From positions 1 to 64,000 of the forward strand of contig JAGBBA010000049.1 in the NCBI GenBank assembly GCA_017938695.1: a DNA stretch of 64,000 nt, read 5' to 3'. Position 1 is the stretch's first letter; every line of letters begins with the position of its first letter. Source of the stretch: Clostridia bacterium (GTDB lineage: Bacteria > Bacillota > Clostridia > Christensenellales > Aristaeellaceae). Below, in pieces: positions 25,577 to 33,748 of the stretch. A program made the position numbers and the translations under genes. The notes under the pieces were generated by a model. That model did not search any database, had not been told where the DNA came from, and was given only the letters and a program-made list of their open reading frames with translations.

Positions 25577-26224
25577 TTATTTCATGCTCTGGGGTTCCAG
25601 CACCGCCACGGCAGGCTGGCAATCCAGGTCGCCCTTGCAAACGCGCAGCAGATCCAACCGTTCTGCGCCGTCGTACAGCTTGATGAAATCCTCCACCGGC
25701 GCGATGGGCCAGTCCGCATTGGCTTCGGTGCGGTAGTGCATGGGCAGGATCACCTGCGCCTGCAAAAGCTGCGCGGTTTCTTTGGCTGTCTGCGCATCTA
25801 TGGTGTAAAAGCCGCCCACGGGGATCATCAGCACATCCACCGGGGCCAGGGCTGCCGCCTGTTCCGGCGTGGGCAGATGGCCCAGGTCGCCCAGGTGCGC
25901 CACGCGAAGGCCCTCAGCCTCCACCAGGAACATCAGGTTGCTGCCGCGCTTGCTGCCCTGGGCTTCATCGTGGAAGCATGGCACCGCCGTCACCTTCACA
26001 TCAGGGGCCAGGGTATGCTCGCCCGCGGTGTCGATCACCCGTGCCAGGCCCTGCACATTCTCCACCGCGTTGTGGTCGTGATGCCCGTGGGACACCAGTG
26101 CCGCATCCGCCCGAATCTCCGTCACGGGATAGCCGCAGCTGGCGTCGTAGGGGTCGGTCACCAGGCGCATGCCGTTTTCCATCTCCAGCAGGAATTCCGC
26201 ATGGCCGATACAGCTGATGATCAT
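25577..26224 (-). CDS. Metallo-beta-lactamase-fold hydrolase (UlaG-like)
   Basis: A 215-residue MBL-fold protein with the metal motif SHGHHDHN (H46, H48, D50, H51), a further conserved histidine in VTAVPCFHDEAQGSKRG and the late PMHYRTE. This layout matches the UlaG/YtnP-like L-ascorbate-6-P lactonase or phosphoesterase subgroup often annotated as MBL-fold hydrolase. The substrate is unknown. The ATG at 26224 has AAGGAGG six bases upstream and overlaps the stop of the preceding gene (ATGA), so translation is coupled. Earlier in-frame codons belong to that gene. Confidence 0.85.
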   Translation of the reverse strand: MIISCIGHAEFLLEMENGMRLVTDPYDASCGYPVTEIRADAALVSHGHHDHNAVENVQGLARVIDTAGEHTLAPDVKVTAVPCFHDEAQGSKRGSNLMFLVEAEGLRVAHLGDLGHLPTPEQAAALAPVDVLMIPVGGFYTIDAQTAKETAQLLQAQVILPMHYRTEANADWPIAPVEDFIKLYDGAERLDLLRVCKGDLDCQPAVAVLEPQSMK

Positions 26225-26706
26225 CTTGATTCCTCCTTCATCGCCGCCTGCAGATAGGGCAGCACGCCGCCCGGCAGGGGCTTGTGTTCTCTCAGGCAGG
26301 CAGCAAATTCGCCGTGCCACTGCCTGCATAAGCGTTCCACCTTGTCCGTGCCCTGCTCCGCCGCCTTGACTAACGCCCGGATGTGCCCCTGCGCCGGTGC
26401 ATCCCCTGGATGCTTCTGCAGCAACCACGCACAGCAGCCACTCTCGCCGGGAGCGTCATCCACCATTTCCACCTGGGGCACCGGCACGTCATGATCCAGC
26501 AGCAGCCAGCCGGGGATCTCCCTCACGCGCCAGCCGTCCGCCTCCATGGCCTGGATAAAGACAGCCATGTCCTCTTTTTCGGCAATGCGGGGCAGGTCGC
26601 ACATCAGCAGCGCATCGGGATCATCCGTCCTGCGCAGGGAAGGCTTGCGCGCGGTTTTCACCCCTGCCAGGTGCCTTTGCACCTGCTGGCGCAGGGCCCT
26701 CAGCAC
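26221..26706 (-). CDS. Conserved protein of unknown function
   Basis: 161 residues, soluble, no signal peptide, no family recognised. Only predicted features are an acidic middle (VEMVDDAPGESGCC) and a helical carboxy-terminal half (HIRALVKAAEQGTDKVERLCRQWHGEF). It starts at GTG at 26706, overlapping the end of the DUF1934 gene by seven bases, and its stop overlaps the MBL start. Double overlap argues that it is a real, co-translated gene and that its job is linked to the two neighbours. Confidence 0.6.
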   Translation of the reverse strand: MLRALRQQVQRHLAGVKTARKPSLRRTDDPDALLMCDLPRIAEKEDMAVFIQAMEADGWRVREIPGWLLLDHDVPVPQVEMVDDAPGESGCCAWLLQKHPGDAPAQGHIRALVKAAEQGTDKVERLCRQWHGEFAACLREHKPLPGGVLPYLQAAMKEESR

Positions 26707-27170
26707 GGCTTGTCGCTGGCCACATATTCCAGCTGCATGGTGTGCATGGACATGTAGCCCCCCTGGAATTCCAGCTGGTATTCCAGGAACACGCTGCCCC
26801 GATCCTCGCCCAGGTTCACATTCACCTGGGTGGCATAGAGGGCCATTTCCATATCGCCGAAGGGGGTGCGGTAGGCCCCCTCAAAGCGGCGGTCCTTCAC
26901 AAACACCATGGAGGTGCCGTAATCCCCCAGGCGGGTCATGCTCACCCGGCCGGGCTGCATCATCAAAACGATGTCCTGGGTCATCACCGAGCCGTCGCCC
27001 TCGTCCGTCTGGCTTTCCTGATACTGCAGCACATAGCCGCCAGGGGCCGGGGTCAGTTCGCCGGTGGTCATCAGCTTGATGGGTTCATCCATCTCGCCCA
27101 TTTCATTCTTGGCCGCACCGTAGAGCGTTACCAGCACGCTGCGGCTCTTGTCTTTGCTTAGCATTTCCAT
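26700..27170 (-). CDS. DUF1934 (YwiB-family) beta-barrel protein
   Basis: 156 residues matching the DUF1934/YwiB family, a small calycin-like beta-barrel of unknown function widespread in Firmicutes. Typical segments are VTLYGAAKNEMGEMDEPIKLMTTGEL near the start and GSVFLEYQLEFQG near the end. In Bacillus the homologue ywiB is near argS. Start ATG at 27170 with GGAG eight bases upstream. First gene of a three-gene overlapping set (DUF1934, unknown, MBL) read away from ispE. Confidence 0.8.
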   Translation of the reverse strand: MEMLSKDKSRSVLVTLYGAAKNEMGEMDEPIKLMTTGELTPAPGGYVLQYQESQTDEGDGSVMTQDIVLMMQPGRVSMTRLGDYGTSMVFVKDRRFEGAYRTPFGDMEMALYATQVNVNLGEDRGSVFLEYQLEFQGGYMSMHTMQLEYVASDKPC

Positions 27171-27229
27171 TGGCAGAGCTCCTTCGTTTCATTCACAGCA
27201 TCAGTATAGCATACTTTCTTCTTTTTGTA

Positions 27230-27258
27230 TTGCACTTTTTTCCTTGCCGGGTTATGAT
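27230..27258 (+). promoter_or_regulatory. Sigma-A promoter of ispE
   Basis: TTGCAC (27230-27235), 17-base spacer, TATGAT (27253-27258), 31 bases upstream of the ATG. The divergent DUF1934 gene has a TATACT-like -10 at 27203-27208 on the other strand but no clear -35. Confidence 0.7.
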
Positions 27259-27288
27259 ACCATTAGCAACCATAAAGGAGCTGTGCCT

Positions 27289-28152
27289 ATGCGCCTCAAA
27301 GCCCGTGCCAAGATCAACTGGACGCTGGATATCCTCGGCCAGCGCGAGGATGGCTATCACCTGATGGACATGCTTATGCAGCCGGTGACCCTGGCGGATA
27401 CCATCACCCTGACCCCTGCCAGCGAGGTGACCATCTCCACCGGCGGCTATCCCCTGCTGCCTGCCAACGAGCGCAACCTGGCTTACCGCGCCGCCATGGC
27501 CCTGAAGGAAGCCACCGGCTGCACCCGGGGCGCGGCCATCCATGTGGAAAAGCGCATCCCCGTGGGGGCCGGCATGGGCGGCGGCAGTGCTGATGCCGCA
27601 GGCGTGCTGGCCGGGCTGAACCAATTGTGGCAGACCGGGCTGGATCAGCAGCAGCTGGAAGCCATCGGCCTGACCCTGGGCGCGGACGTGCCCTTCTGCC
27701 TCCGGGGCGGACTGACCCGCACCACCGGCATTGGCGAAAGCATGCAGCCCCTGCCCTTCGGCAAGCATTACCACCTGGTGGTGATCCAGCCCTGCCGGGG
27801 CCTGAGCACCGGCGCGGTATTCACCGCCTATCACGAGAAGGAGAACATCCCCCGCCCTGCCACCGAGGACGCCCGTCTGGCCCTGGAAAAGGGCGACAAC
27901 GCCCTGCTGGCCGCCAGCCTGGGCAATGTGCTCCAGGCCGTGAGCCAGGACATGCACCCGGCCATCGGCGAAGCCATTGAGGAATTGAAAAAGCAGGGTG
28001 CCTTCACCGCCCTGATGACCGGCAGCGGTTCGGCGGTCTTCGGCGTGTTTGAGGAGGAAGATCAGGCCCGTGCCGTGGCCCGGGAGCTGCGCCGCCGCTG
28101 GCGTTCCACCTTCTACTGCCAGACCTGCCAGGAGAGCATTGTGATCCTGTAA
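27289..28152 (+). CDS. ispE: 4-diphosphocytidyl-2-C-methyl-D-erythritol kinase
   Basis: A 287-residue GHMP kinase of the MEP isoprenoid pathway. It phosphorylates CDP-ME at the 2-hydroxyl with ATP. Visible motifs are AKINWTLDILGQREDGYH at the start, the ATP loop PVGAGMGGGSADAAG (about residue 90), GADVPFCLRGG, and the third motif MTGSGSAVFG. The start at 27289 (RBS AAAGGAG, eight bases upstream) matches the family amino terminus; upstream in-frame codons are non-coding. Own promoter and terminator, so a single-gene unit. Confidence 0.93.
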   Translation: MRLKARAKINWTLDILGQREDGYHLMDMLMQPVTLADTITLTPASEVTISTGGYPLLPANERNLAYRAAMALKEATGCTRGAAIHVEKRIPVGAGMGGGSADAAGVLAGLNQLWQTGLDQQQLEAIGLTLGADVPFCLRGGLTRTTGIGESMQPLPFGKHYHLVVIQPCRGLSTGAVFTAYHEKENIPRPATEDARLALEKGDNALLAASLGNVLQAVSQDMHPAIGEAIEELKKQGAFTALMTGSGSAVFGVFEEEDQARAVARELRRRWRSTFYCQTCQESIVIL

Positions 28153-28161
28153 TATCATATC

Positions 28162-28193
28162 AAAAGCTGCTGAGCATACACTCAGCAGCTTTT
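28162..28193 (+). terminator. Bidirectional intrinsic terminator (ispE / asparaginase)
   Basis: A perfect 13-bp stem AAAAGCTGCTGAG/CTCAGCAGCTTTT (28162-28174 with 28181-28193), with T-runs on both strands, between convergent genes. Confidence 0.88.
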
Positions 28194-28195
28194 CT

Positions 28196-29164
28196 TTACG
28201 TCCTCACTTCTCCGCACAGATTCTGTGCCAGTAGTTCGTCGGTATTCTCCTGGGCCAGGGCCCACATCAGCTTGGTCACGGCGGCCTCGGTGGTCATGTC
28301 CATGCCGGAGATCACGTCGGAGCGAAGCATCTGCATGCCCACCTCGTAGATGGACAGGTCGGCTTTTTCGTACATGCACTGGGTCACCACCAGCACGCGA
28401 ACGCCCTTATCCCGCAGCATGCGCAGCTTTTCCACCAGGTTGCGGCGGATGTAGTGCAGCCCGCCCAGGCCGAAGGCTTCGATCACCAGGCCCCGGTAGC
28501 CTGCCTGGGCCACGAAGTCCAGCACATCGGGCTGGGTGCCGGGAATGAGCTTGAGCAGCAGCACCCGGCTGTCCACCTGGGGACGGAAGCAATAGTCCTT
28601 CCGGATCATCTGAGGCCGTAGGAAATGCACGCCCTCCGAGTCGATCATGCCGGAAAGAGAGCGGTTCACGCTGTCAAAAGCATCGAAGGACATGGTGCGC
28701 GTCTTCACCGCACGGGTGCCCAGGATCAGCTTGCGGGCAAAGCATACATAGGTACCCGGCACACCCTGGCAGGCCGCCTCCAGCGCGCAGGAAAGATTGG
28801 TCTCCGCATCGGACAGGGGTGCACCCAGGGGCAGCTGGCTGCCGGTGAGGATCACCGGCTTTTTCTGCCCCAGCAGCATGTAGCTCAGAGCCGCAGCGGT
28901 GTAGCCCATGGTGTCCGTGCCGTGGGTGATCACCACGCCGTCGCACGTCTGCATGGCTTCGTCCACCGCCCGGGCCAGCTGGGACCATTCCTCCGGCTGA
29001 ATGTTGCTGGAATCCATGCGGAACACATCCCGGGGAAGGATCTCCACATCCCGGCGCACAGGCACACCCTCCAGCAGCTGTGCGGCGTGGAGGGCAGGGG
29101 TCAGGCCGTCGGGCGTCTGGCGGCAGGCGATGGTGCCGCCGGTGGCCAGCAGAGCGATCTTCAT
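28196..29164 (-). CDS. ansA: L-asparaginase, type I-like
   Basis: A 322-residue asparaginase hydrolysing asparagine to aspartate and ammonia. It has both active-site threonine motifs, ATGGTIACRQ (Thr12 region) and ITHGTDTMGYTAA (Thr/Asp pair), with a lysine farther on in CFARKLILGTRAVK. No signal peptide, so it is probably the cytoplasmic form. The ATG at 29164 is preferred (GGAGG eight bases upstream) over in-frame codons farther out, which run through the promoter. Divergent from the MFS gene over overlapping promoters. Confidence 0.9.
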   Translation of the reverse strand: MKIALLATGGTIACRQTPDGLTPALHAAQLLEGVPVRRDVEILPRDVFRMDSSNIQPEEWSQLARAVDEAMQTCDGVVITHGTDTMGYTAAALSYMLLGQKKPVILTGSQLPLGAPLSDAETNLSCALEAACQGVPGTYVCFARKLILGTRAVKTRTMSFDAFDSVNRSLSGMIDSEGVHFLRPQMIRKDYCFRPQVDSRVLLLKLIPGTQPDVLDFVAQAGYRGLVIEAFGLGGLHYIRRNLVEKLRMLRDKGVRVLVVTQCMYEKADLSIYEVGMQMLRSDVISGMDMTTEAAVTKLMWALAQENTDELLAQNLCGEVRT

Positions 29165-29199
29165 CACGGTTTCCTCCAGGCAAAAATAATCTGGAAAAG

Positions 29200-29228
29200 A
29201 GTATAGCACAAGTCTTTCAATAACGCAA
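29200..29228 (-). promoter_or_regulatory. Sigma-A promoter of the asparaginase gene
   Basis: Minus-strand TTGCGT (29223-29228), 17-base spacer, TATACT (29200-29205). It overlaps the plus-strand promoter of the MFS gene, so the two may compete. Confidence 0.6.
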
Positions 29229-29243
29229 AAGCTGTGATATGAT
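29215..29243 (+). promoter_or_regulatory. Sigma-A promoter of the MFS/GDPD pair
   Basis: TTTCAA (29215-29220), 17-base spacer, TATGAT (29238-29243), 40 bases before the start. The -35 box is weak (3 of 6). Confidence 0.5.
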
Positions 29244-29282
29244 AGGTGCAATACCGCACATACTGCAAAAGGAATGATTCAT

Positions 29283-30584
29283 ATGAAACTGAACGTCAAG
29301 CGGACCTTTCTGGTGGGTCTGGCATTTCTCTCCATCAGTGCCTTCTGGGGCCTGTATGATTTCGTGGTGCCGCTGATCCTGAAAAACACCTATCAGATGG
29401 GCGACACCTGGGCCGGCACCGTCATGGCCATGGATAACATCGTAGCCCTGTTCCTGCTGCCCTTCTTCGGCTCGCTGAGCGACAAGTGCAAGCTGCGCCT
29501 GGGCCGCCGCACGCCGTTTATCATTTTCGGCACGGTCTGCGCGGTGATCCTGCTGCTGGCCCTGCCCTTCGTGGTGAAAAACGGCACGCTGCCCGTGTTC
29601 CTGGCTACGCTGGCACTGCTTTTGCTGGCCATGGGCACCTACCGCTCCCCTGCCGTGGCCCTCATGCCCGACGTGATCCCCAAGCCCCTGCGCTCCAAGG
29701 GCAACGCCATCATCAACCTGATGGGTGCCATCGGCAGCGCACTGTCCCTGGTGCTGGTGAACTTTGCGGTGATCCGCACCGTGGATGAAAACGGCGTTGC
29801 CCAGTCCGACTACACGCTTCTGTTCCTCAGCGTGGCCGCCATCATGGTGGTATGCGTGGCCGTGCTGGTGGCCACCATCCGCGAGCGCAAGCTGGTGGCC
29901 GAAATGGAGGCCATCAACTACGGCGAGGCCCCCGATGCCGTGAAGCCCGTGCAGGCCGCCGGCAAGGCCAAGCTGCCCAAGGACGTGATGCGCTCCCTGA
30001 TCCTGATCCTCTTCTCCGTCAGCCTGTGGTTCATGGGCTACAACGGCGTGACCACCGCCTTCAGCAAGTATGCCACCACGGTCTGGGGCGTAACCGAGAG
30101 TGCCGCCGCCAACTGCATGCTGGTGGGCACTGTGGGTGCCATCATCAGCTACTGGCCCGTGGGCCTTATCTCCAGCAAGATCGGCCGCAAGCGCATGATC
30201 CAGTTCGGCATTCTGCTGCTGATGGTCTGCTTCCTCACCGGTGCGCTGCTGCCCGAGATGAGCTTCATCATGTACATCATGTTTGCCCTGGTGGGTCTGG
30301 GCTGGGCCTCCATCAACGTCAACTCCTTCCCCATGGTGGTGGAGATGGCCTCCGGTGCGGACACCGGCAAGTACACCGGCTATTACTACACCTTCTCCAT
30401 GTCCGCCCAGGTGCTCACGCCCATCCTCTCCGGCGCGCTGCTGGAGCATGTGGGCTACCACACCCTGTTCCCCTATGCCATGGTGATGATGATCGGTGCC
30501 TTTGTGACCTTCTTCTTCGTCAAGCACGGCGACAGCAAGCCCCAGGCCAAAGGCGGCCTGGAAGCCCTGGATGTGGAGGATTAA
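29283..30584 (+). CDS. MFS transporter (glycoside/sugar-cation symporter-like)
   Basis: A 433-residue major facilitator protein with about 12 helices. LSDKCKLRLGRRTPFIIFG is the loop 2-3 motif, in a form seen in GPH/sugar permeases, and the second half has SKIGRKRMIQFG. MPDVIPKPLRSKGNA marks the conserved mid-loop. The substrate is unknown. The ATG at 29283 is favoured: AAGGA lies ten bases before it but only one base from the ATG at 29274. It ends three bases before a phosphodiesterase gene, an arrangement suggesting uptake and use of a glycerophosphodiester-like or sugar compound (inference). Confidence 0.85.
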   Translation: MKLNVKRTFLVGLAFLSISAFWGLYDFVVPLILKNTYQMGDTWAGTVMAMDNIVALFLLPFFGSLSDKCKLRLGRRTPFIIFGTVCAVILLLALPFVVKNGTLPVFLATLALLLLAMGTYRSPAVALMPDVIPKPLRSKGNAIINLMGAIGSALSLVLVNFAVIRTVDENGVAQSDYTLLFLSVAAIMVVCVAVLVATIRERKLVAEMEAINYGEAPDAVKPVQAAGKAKLPKDVMRSLILILFSVSLWFMGYNGVTTAFSKYATTVWGVTESAAANCMLVGTVGAIISYWPVGLISSKIGRKRMIQFGILLLMVCFLTGALLPEMSFIMYIMFALVGLGWASINVNSFPMVVEMASGADTGKYTGYYYTFSMSAQVLTPILSGALLEHVGYHTLFPYAMVMMIGAFVTFFFVKHGDSKPQAKGGLEALDVED

Positions 30585-30587
30585 GCG

Positions 30588-31385
30588 ATGATCTGTCTGG
30601 TTATCATTCTCTTTGCCCTGTATCTTTTCCTGATCTTCCCCAACATGCCCAAGCGCGATATCAAGCACCTGCAGGGCTATGACTACGCCCACCGCGGATT
30701 GTGGAACGACCAGCTGCCCGAAAACAGCATGGCTGCCTTCCGTAACGCTGTGGATCACGGCTTCGGCATGGAAATGGACGTGCATCTGACCAAGGATGAC
30801 CAGCTGGTCATCTTCCACGACGACAGCCTCAAGCGCATGTGCGGCGTGGATAAGCCCATCTGCGAGTGCACCCTGGCGGAGCTGCAGCAGTACCACCTCA
30901 AGGGCACGGAGGAGGGCATCCCCACCTTCGACGAATTCCTGAACATGGTGGACGGCCGCGTGCCGCTGATCATCGAGATCAAGCCTGACAAGCGCATCAG
31001 CGAACTGTGCCAGCATGTGCATGCCCGGCTGCAGCAGTACCAGGGACCCTATTGCATCGAGAGCTTCCATCCCCTGGCAGTGCAGTGGTTCCGCAAGAAC
31101 GCGCCGGAAATCATCCGCGGCCAGCTGGCCAACGGCCTGTACGGCGCAGCCCCCAAGGACCGCACCTGGCTCTACCGCAGCCTGGCCAGCCTGATCCAGA
31201 ACGTGGTAGGCCGCCCGGACTTTGTGGCCTACGAGCACACCACCGACCGCAACCTGCCCATGATCCTCATGCGCATCATCAAACCCCACCTGGTTTGCTG
31301 GACGGTGCGCTCCCAGCACGACATGGACGTGGTGCGCCGCAGATATGATCTGCAAATCTTTGAAGGGTTCATCCCCAAACGTTGA
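30588..31385 (+). CDS. Glycerophosphodiester phosphodiesterase family protein
   Basis: 265 residues. A single amino-terminal hydrophobic helix (MICLVIILFALYLFLIFP) anchors a GDPD barrel. The catalytic pattern is YAHRGLW (His-Arg), ENS, GMEMDVHLTKDDQLVIFHDD (Glu-Asp plus His) and PLIIEIKPD. Such enzymes split glycerophosphodiesters to glycerol-3-phosphate and an alcohol and need a divalent metal. It starts three bases after the MFS gene with GGAGG inside that gene, so they form a pair. Its last codons overlap the greA promoter. Confidence 0.9.
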   Translation: MICLVIILFALYLFLIFPNMPKRDIKHLQGYDYAHRGLWNDQLPENSMAAFRNAVDHGFGMEMDVHLTKDDQLVIFHDDSLKRMCGVDKPICECTLAELQQYHLKGTEEGIPTFDEFLNMVDGRVPLIIEIKPDKRISELCQHVHARLQQYQGPYCIESFHPLAVQWFRKNAPEIIRGQLANGLYGAAPKDRTWLYRSLASLIQNVVGRPDFVAYEHTTDRNLPMILMRIIKPHLVCWTVRSQHDMDVVRRRYDLQIFEGFIPKR

Positions 31386-31410
31386 CAACAGGCCAGAAAT
31401 CCAGTATAAT
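31382..31410 (+). promoter_or_regulatory. Consensus sigma-A promoter of greA
   Basis: TTGACA (31382-31387), a spacer of exactly 17 bases, and TATAAT (31405-31410): a full match in both boxes. The -35 box overlaps the stop codon of the GDPD gene. A leader of about 95 bases follows before greA. Confidence 0.92.
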
Positions 31411-31511
31411 CAACGGGTATCGAGTTCAGAAGCCTTGAGAAGCACTTCGGCCTTGACAAACGCCGGGGTGTTTTCTCTTAAACAAACATTCCGAAGGGAG
31501 CTAATCGAACC

Positions 31512-31991
31512 ATGGCTGAGGAAAAGCGTAACATCATGACAGAAGAGGGCCTTCGCAAGCTGCAGGAGCAGCTGGACTTCCTGGTAGGCGTCCGCCGCAA
31601 CGAAGTCGCCCATAAGATCGAGGTTGCCCGCGGCTTTGGCGACCTGTCCGAAAACGCCGAATACGACGAGGCCAAGAAGGAGCAGGGCCAGCTGGAAGAC
31701 GAGATCGCCCGTCTGACCAAGGTCATCTCCACCGCCGTCGTGGTGGCCGAAAGCGAGATCTCCACCGACAAGGTGTCCGTGGGTGTGACCGTGAAGGTGC
31801 AGGATCTGGACACCGGCGACATCTACGAATACGCCATCGTGGGTGCCGAAGAAGCCGACCCCTACGAAGACAAGATCTCCAACGAATCCCCCGTGGGTGC
31901 TGCCCTGATGGGCACCGTCGTGGGTACCGTGCTGGACATCGAAGTCCCCATGGGCATGCTGAAGTACAAGGTGCTTGAAATCAAACGCTAA
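31512..31991 (+). CDS. greA: Transcription elongation factor GreA
   Basis: 159 residues, the usual length. The amino-terminal coiled coil contains MTEEGLRKLQEQLDFL and GDLSENAEYDEAKKEQGQLEDEI, with the acidic tip (Asp-Glu) that enters the RNA polymerase secondary channel and provokes transcript cleavage to rescue stalled complexes. The carboxy-terminal FKBP-like half carries PVGAALMGTVVGTVLDIEVPMG. A very strong promoter stands upstream. RBS GAAGGGAG precedes the ATG. A hairpin repeat begins at its stop codon. Confidence 0.96.
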   Translation: MAEEKRNIMTEEGLRKLQEQLDFLVGVRRNEVAHKIEVARGFGDLSENAEYDEAKKEQGQLEDEIARLTKVISTAVVVAESEISTDKVSVGVTVKVQDLDTGDIYEYAIVGAEEADPYEDKISNESPVGAALMGTVVGTVLDIEVPMGMLKYKVLEIKR

Positions 31992-32098
31992 GGGCTCCGC
32001 CCTTAGAACCCGGGAGGGGCTCTGCCCCTCCACCCCGCCCAAGGGCCCTGCCCTTGGGCATCCCGCGAAGGGTCTTCGACCCTTTCGAAACCCGTTTT
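31988..32098. repeat. Multi-hairpin dispersed repeat, copy A
   Basis: Four stem-loops in about 105 bases, separated by short CCCG-rich linkers: AAGGGC-TCC-GCCCTT, GGAGGGGC-TCT-GCCCCTCC, CAAGGGC-CC-TGCCCTTG and GAAGGGTC-TTC-GACCCTTTC. The layout and linkers (ATCCCGCGAAGGG..CCCTTTCGAAACCC) recur at 52860-52970 and in part at 61592-61660. It begins within the greA stop codon and lacks a T-run. No gene up to lysS (32185). Confidence 0.75.
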
Positions 32099-32184
32099 GC
32101 GCTTGAGTCGGCATCTTCAATCCGGCAATTCGCGCATGATGGTTTTGATTTCACACCTTACTTCACACTAAAGGAGCGATCCCC

Positions 32185-33678
32185 ATGGCAGACTATCCCG
32201 TAACCCCTCTGACCCCTGAACTTTCCGAGCAGGAGATCATCCGCCGCCAGAAGCTGCAGGCCCTGATCGACGCCGGTCAGAATCCCTATGAGATCACCCG
32301 TTATGATGTGACCCACCACAGCCAGGAGATCATCGACAGCTTTGTGGACGACGCTGAGCCCATCGAGGTCTCCATCGCCGGCCGTATGATGAGCCGCCGC
32401 GTGATGGGCAAGGCCTCCTTCGCCAGCATCCTGGACGGCCAGGGCTCCATCCAGATCTACGTCACCCGTGATGACCTGGGCGAAGAAGCCTACGCCGCCT
32501 TCAAGAAGAGCGACATCGGCGATATCTTCGGCGTGAAGGGCATCCCCTTCCGCACCAAGACCGGCATGATCTCTGTGCATGTCAAGTCCCTGACGCTGCT
32601 CACCAAGTCCCTGAAGGTGCTGCCCGAGAAGTTCCACGGCCTTCAGGATACCGATCTGCGCTATCGCCAGCGTTATGTGGACACCATCGTGAACCCCGAG
32701 GTGCGCGATACCTTCCGCAAGCGCAGCAAGATCATCGCCGCCGTGCGTGAATTCCTGGACGGCCGCGGCTACCTGGAAGTGGACACCCCCGTGCTCCACA
32801 CCCTGGAAATTGGTGCCTCCGCCCGCCCCTTCCGCACCCATCACAACGCCCTGAACCTGCCCATGTTCCTGCGCATCGAGACCGAGCTGGCCCTGAAGCG
32901 TCTGATCGTCGGCGGCTTCGAGCGCGTGTACGAGGTAGGCCGCATCTTCCGTAACGAAGGCATGGACGCCACCCACAACCCCGAGTTCACCTCCGTGGAA
33001 ACCTACCAGGCCTACGCGGATTACAACGAGATCATGGAAATGGTGGAGCAGCTCTACGAGTTCGTCGCCATGAAGACCCTGGGCACCACCGATGTGGAAT
33101 ACCAGGGCAAGACCATCCACCTGAAGGCTCCCTGGAAGCGCATCACCATGGCTGATGCCGTGAAGGAAGCCTGCGGTGTGGACTGGACCGAGTGGAAGAC
33201 CGACGAGGAAGCCCGCGCCTGCTGCGACGCCCGCGATGTGTATGTCGAAAAGACCGCCAAGCGCGGCGACTGCCTGGCCGCCCTGTTCGATGAATATGTA
33301 GAGGCTAACCTGATCCAGCCCACCTTCATCATCGACTATCCCGTGGATATCTCCCCCCTGGCCAAGCGTAAGCCCGAGAACAACGACCTCACCGAGCGCT
33401 TCGAGTTCTTCATCAACGGCTGCGAGTTCGGCAACGCCTTCTCCGAGCTGAACGACCCCATCGACCAGCGTCGTCGCTTCGAAGAGCAGGTGGCCGCCCG
33501 CAAGGCCCAGGGCATCAACGCCGAAGTGGACGAGGACTTCGTCAACGCCCTGGAATACGGCATGCCCCCCACCGGCGGCCTGGGCTTCGGCCTGGATCGC
33601 ATGGTGATGCTGATGACCAACTCCGCCACCATCCGCGACGTGCTGCTCTTCCCCACCATGAAGCCCATCGAGAAGTGA
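32185..33678 (+). CDS. lysS: Lysyl-tRNA synthetase, class II
   Basis: 497 residues. It charges tRNA-Lys with lysine. The OB-fold anticodon domain spans about 60-150 (VSIAGRMMSRRVMGKASFASILD). The catalytic core has motif 1 (VDTPVLH), motif 2 (GRIFRNEGMDATHNPEFTSVE) and motif 3 (GLGFGLDRMVMLM), all intact. Two-domain length is standard. AAAGGAGC lies ten bases before the ATG. No clear own promoter was found in the spacer after greA, so it may be read through from the greA promoter. Confidence 0.96.
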   Translation: MADYPVTPLTPELSEQEIIRRQKLQALIDAGQNPYEITRYDVTHHSQEIIDSFVDDAEPIEVSIAGRMMSRRVMGKASFASILDGQGSIQIYVTRDDLGEEAYAAFKKSDIGDIFGVKGIPFRTKTGMISVHVKSLTLLTKSLKVLPEKFHGLQDTDLRYRQRYVDTIVNPEVRDTFRKRSKIIAAVREFLDGRGYLEVDTPVLHTLEIGASARPFRTHHNALNLPMFLRIETELALKRLIVGGFERVYEVGRIFRNEGMDATHNPEFTSVETYQAYADYNEIMEMVEQLYEFVAMKTLGTTDVEYQGKTIHLKAPWKRITMADAVKEACGVDWTEWKTDEEARACCDARDVYVEKTAKRGDCLAALFDEYVEANLIQPTFIIDYPVDISPLAKRKPENNDLTERFEFFINGCEFGNAFSELNDPIDQRRRFEEQVAARKAQGINAEVDEDFVNALEYGMPPTGGLGFGLDRMVMLMTNSATIRDVLLFPTMKPIEK

Positions 33679-33704
33679 AACCCTTGAAGGTTCGCCCCAT
33701 ACCA

Positions 33705-33733
33705 AAAGCCACCGGCCAAGCCGGTGGCTTTTT
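33705..33733 (+). terminator. Intrinsic terminator of lysS
   Basis: An 11-bp stem AAAGCCACCGG/CCGGTGGCTTT (33705-33715 with 33721-33731) with TTTTT at 33729-33733. It also lies beyond the end of the convergent regulator gene. Confidence 0.88.
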
Positions 33734-33748
33734 CAATGCATGGTGCCC

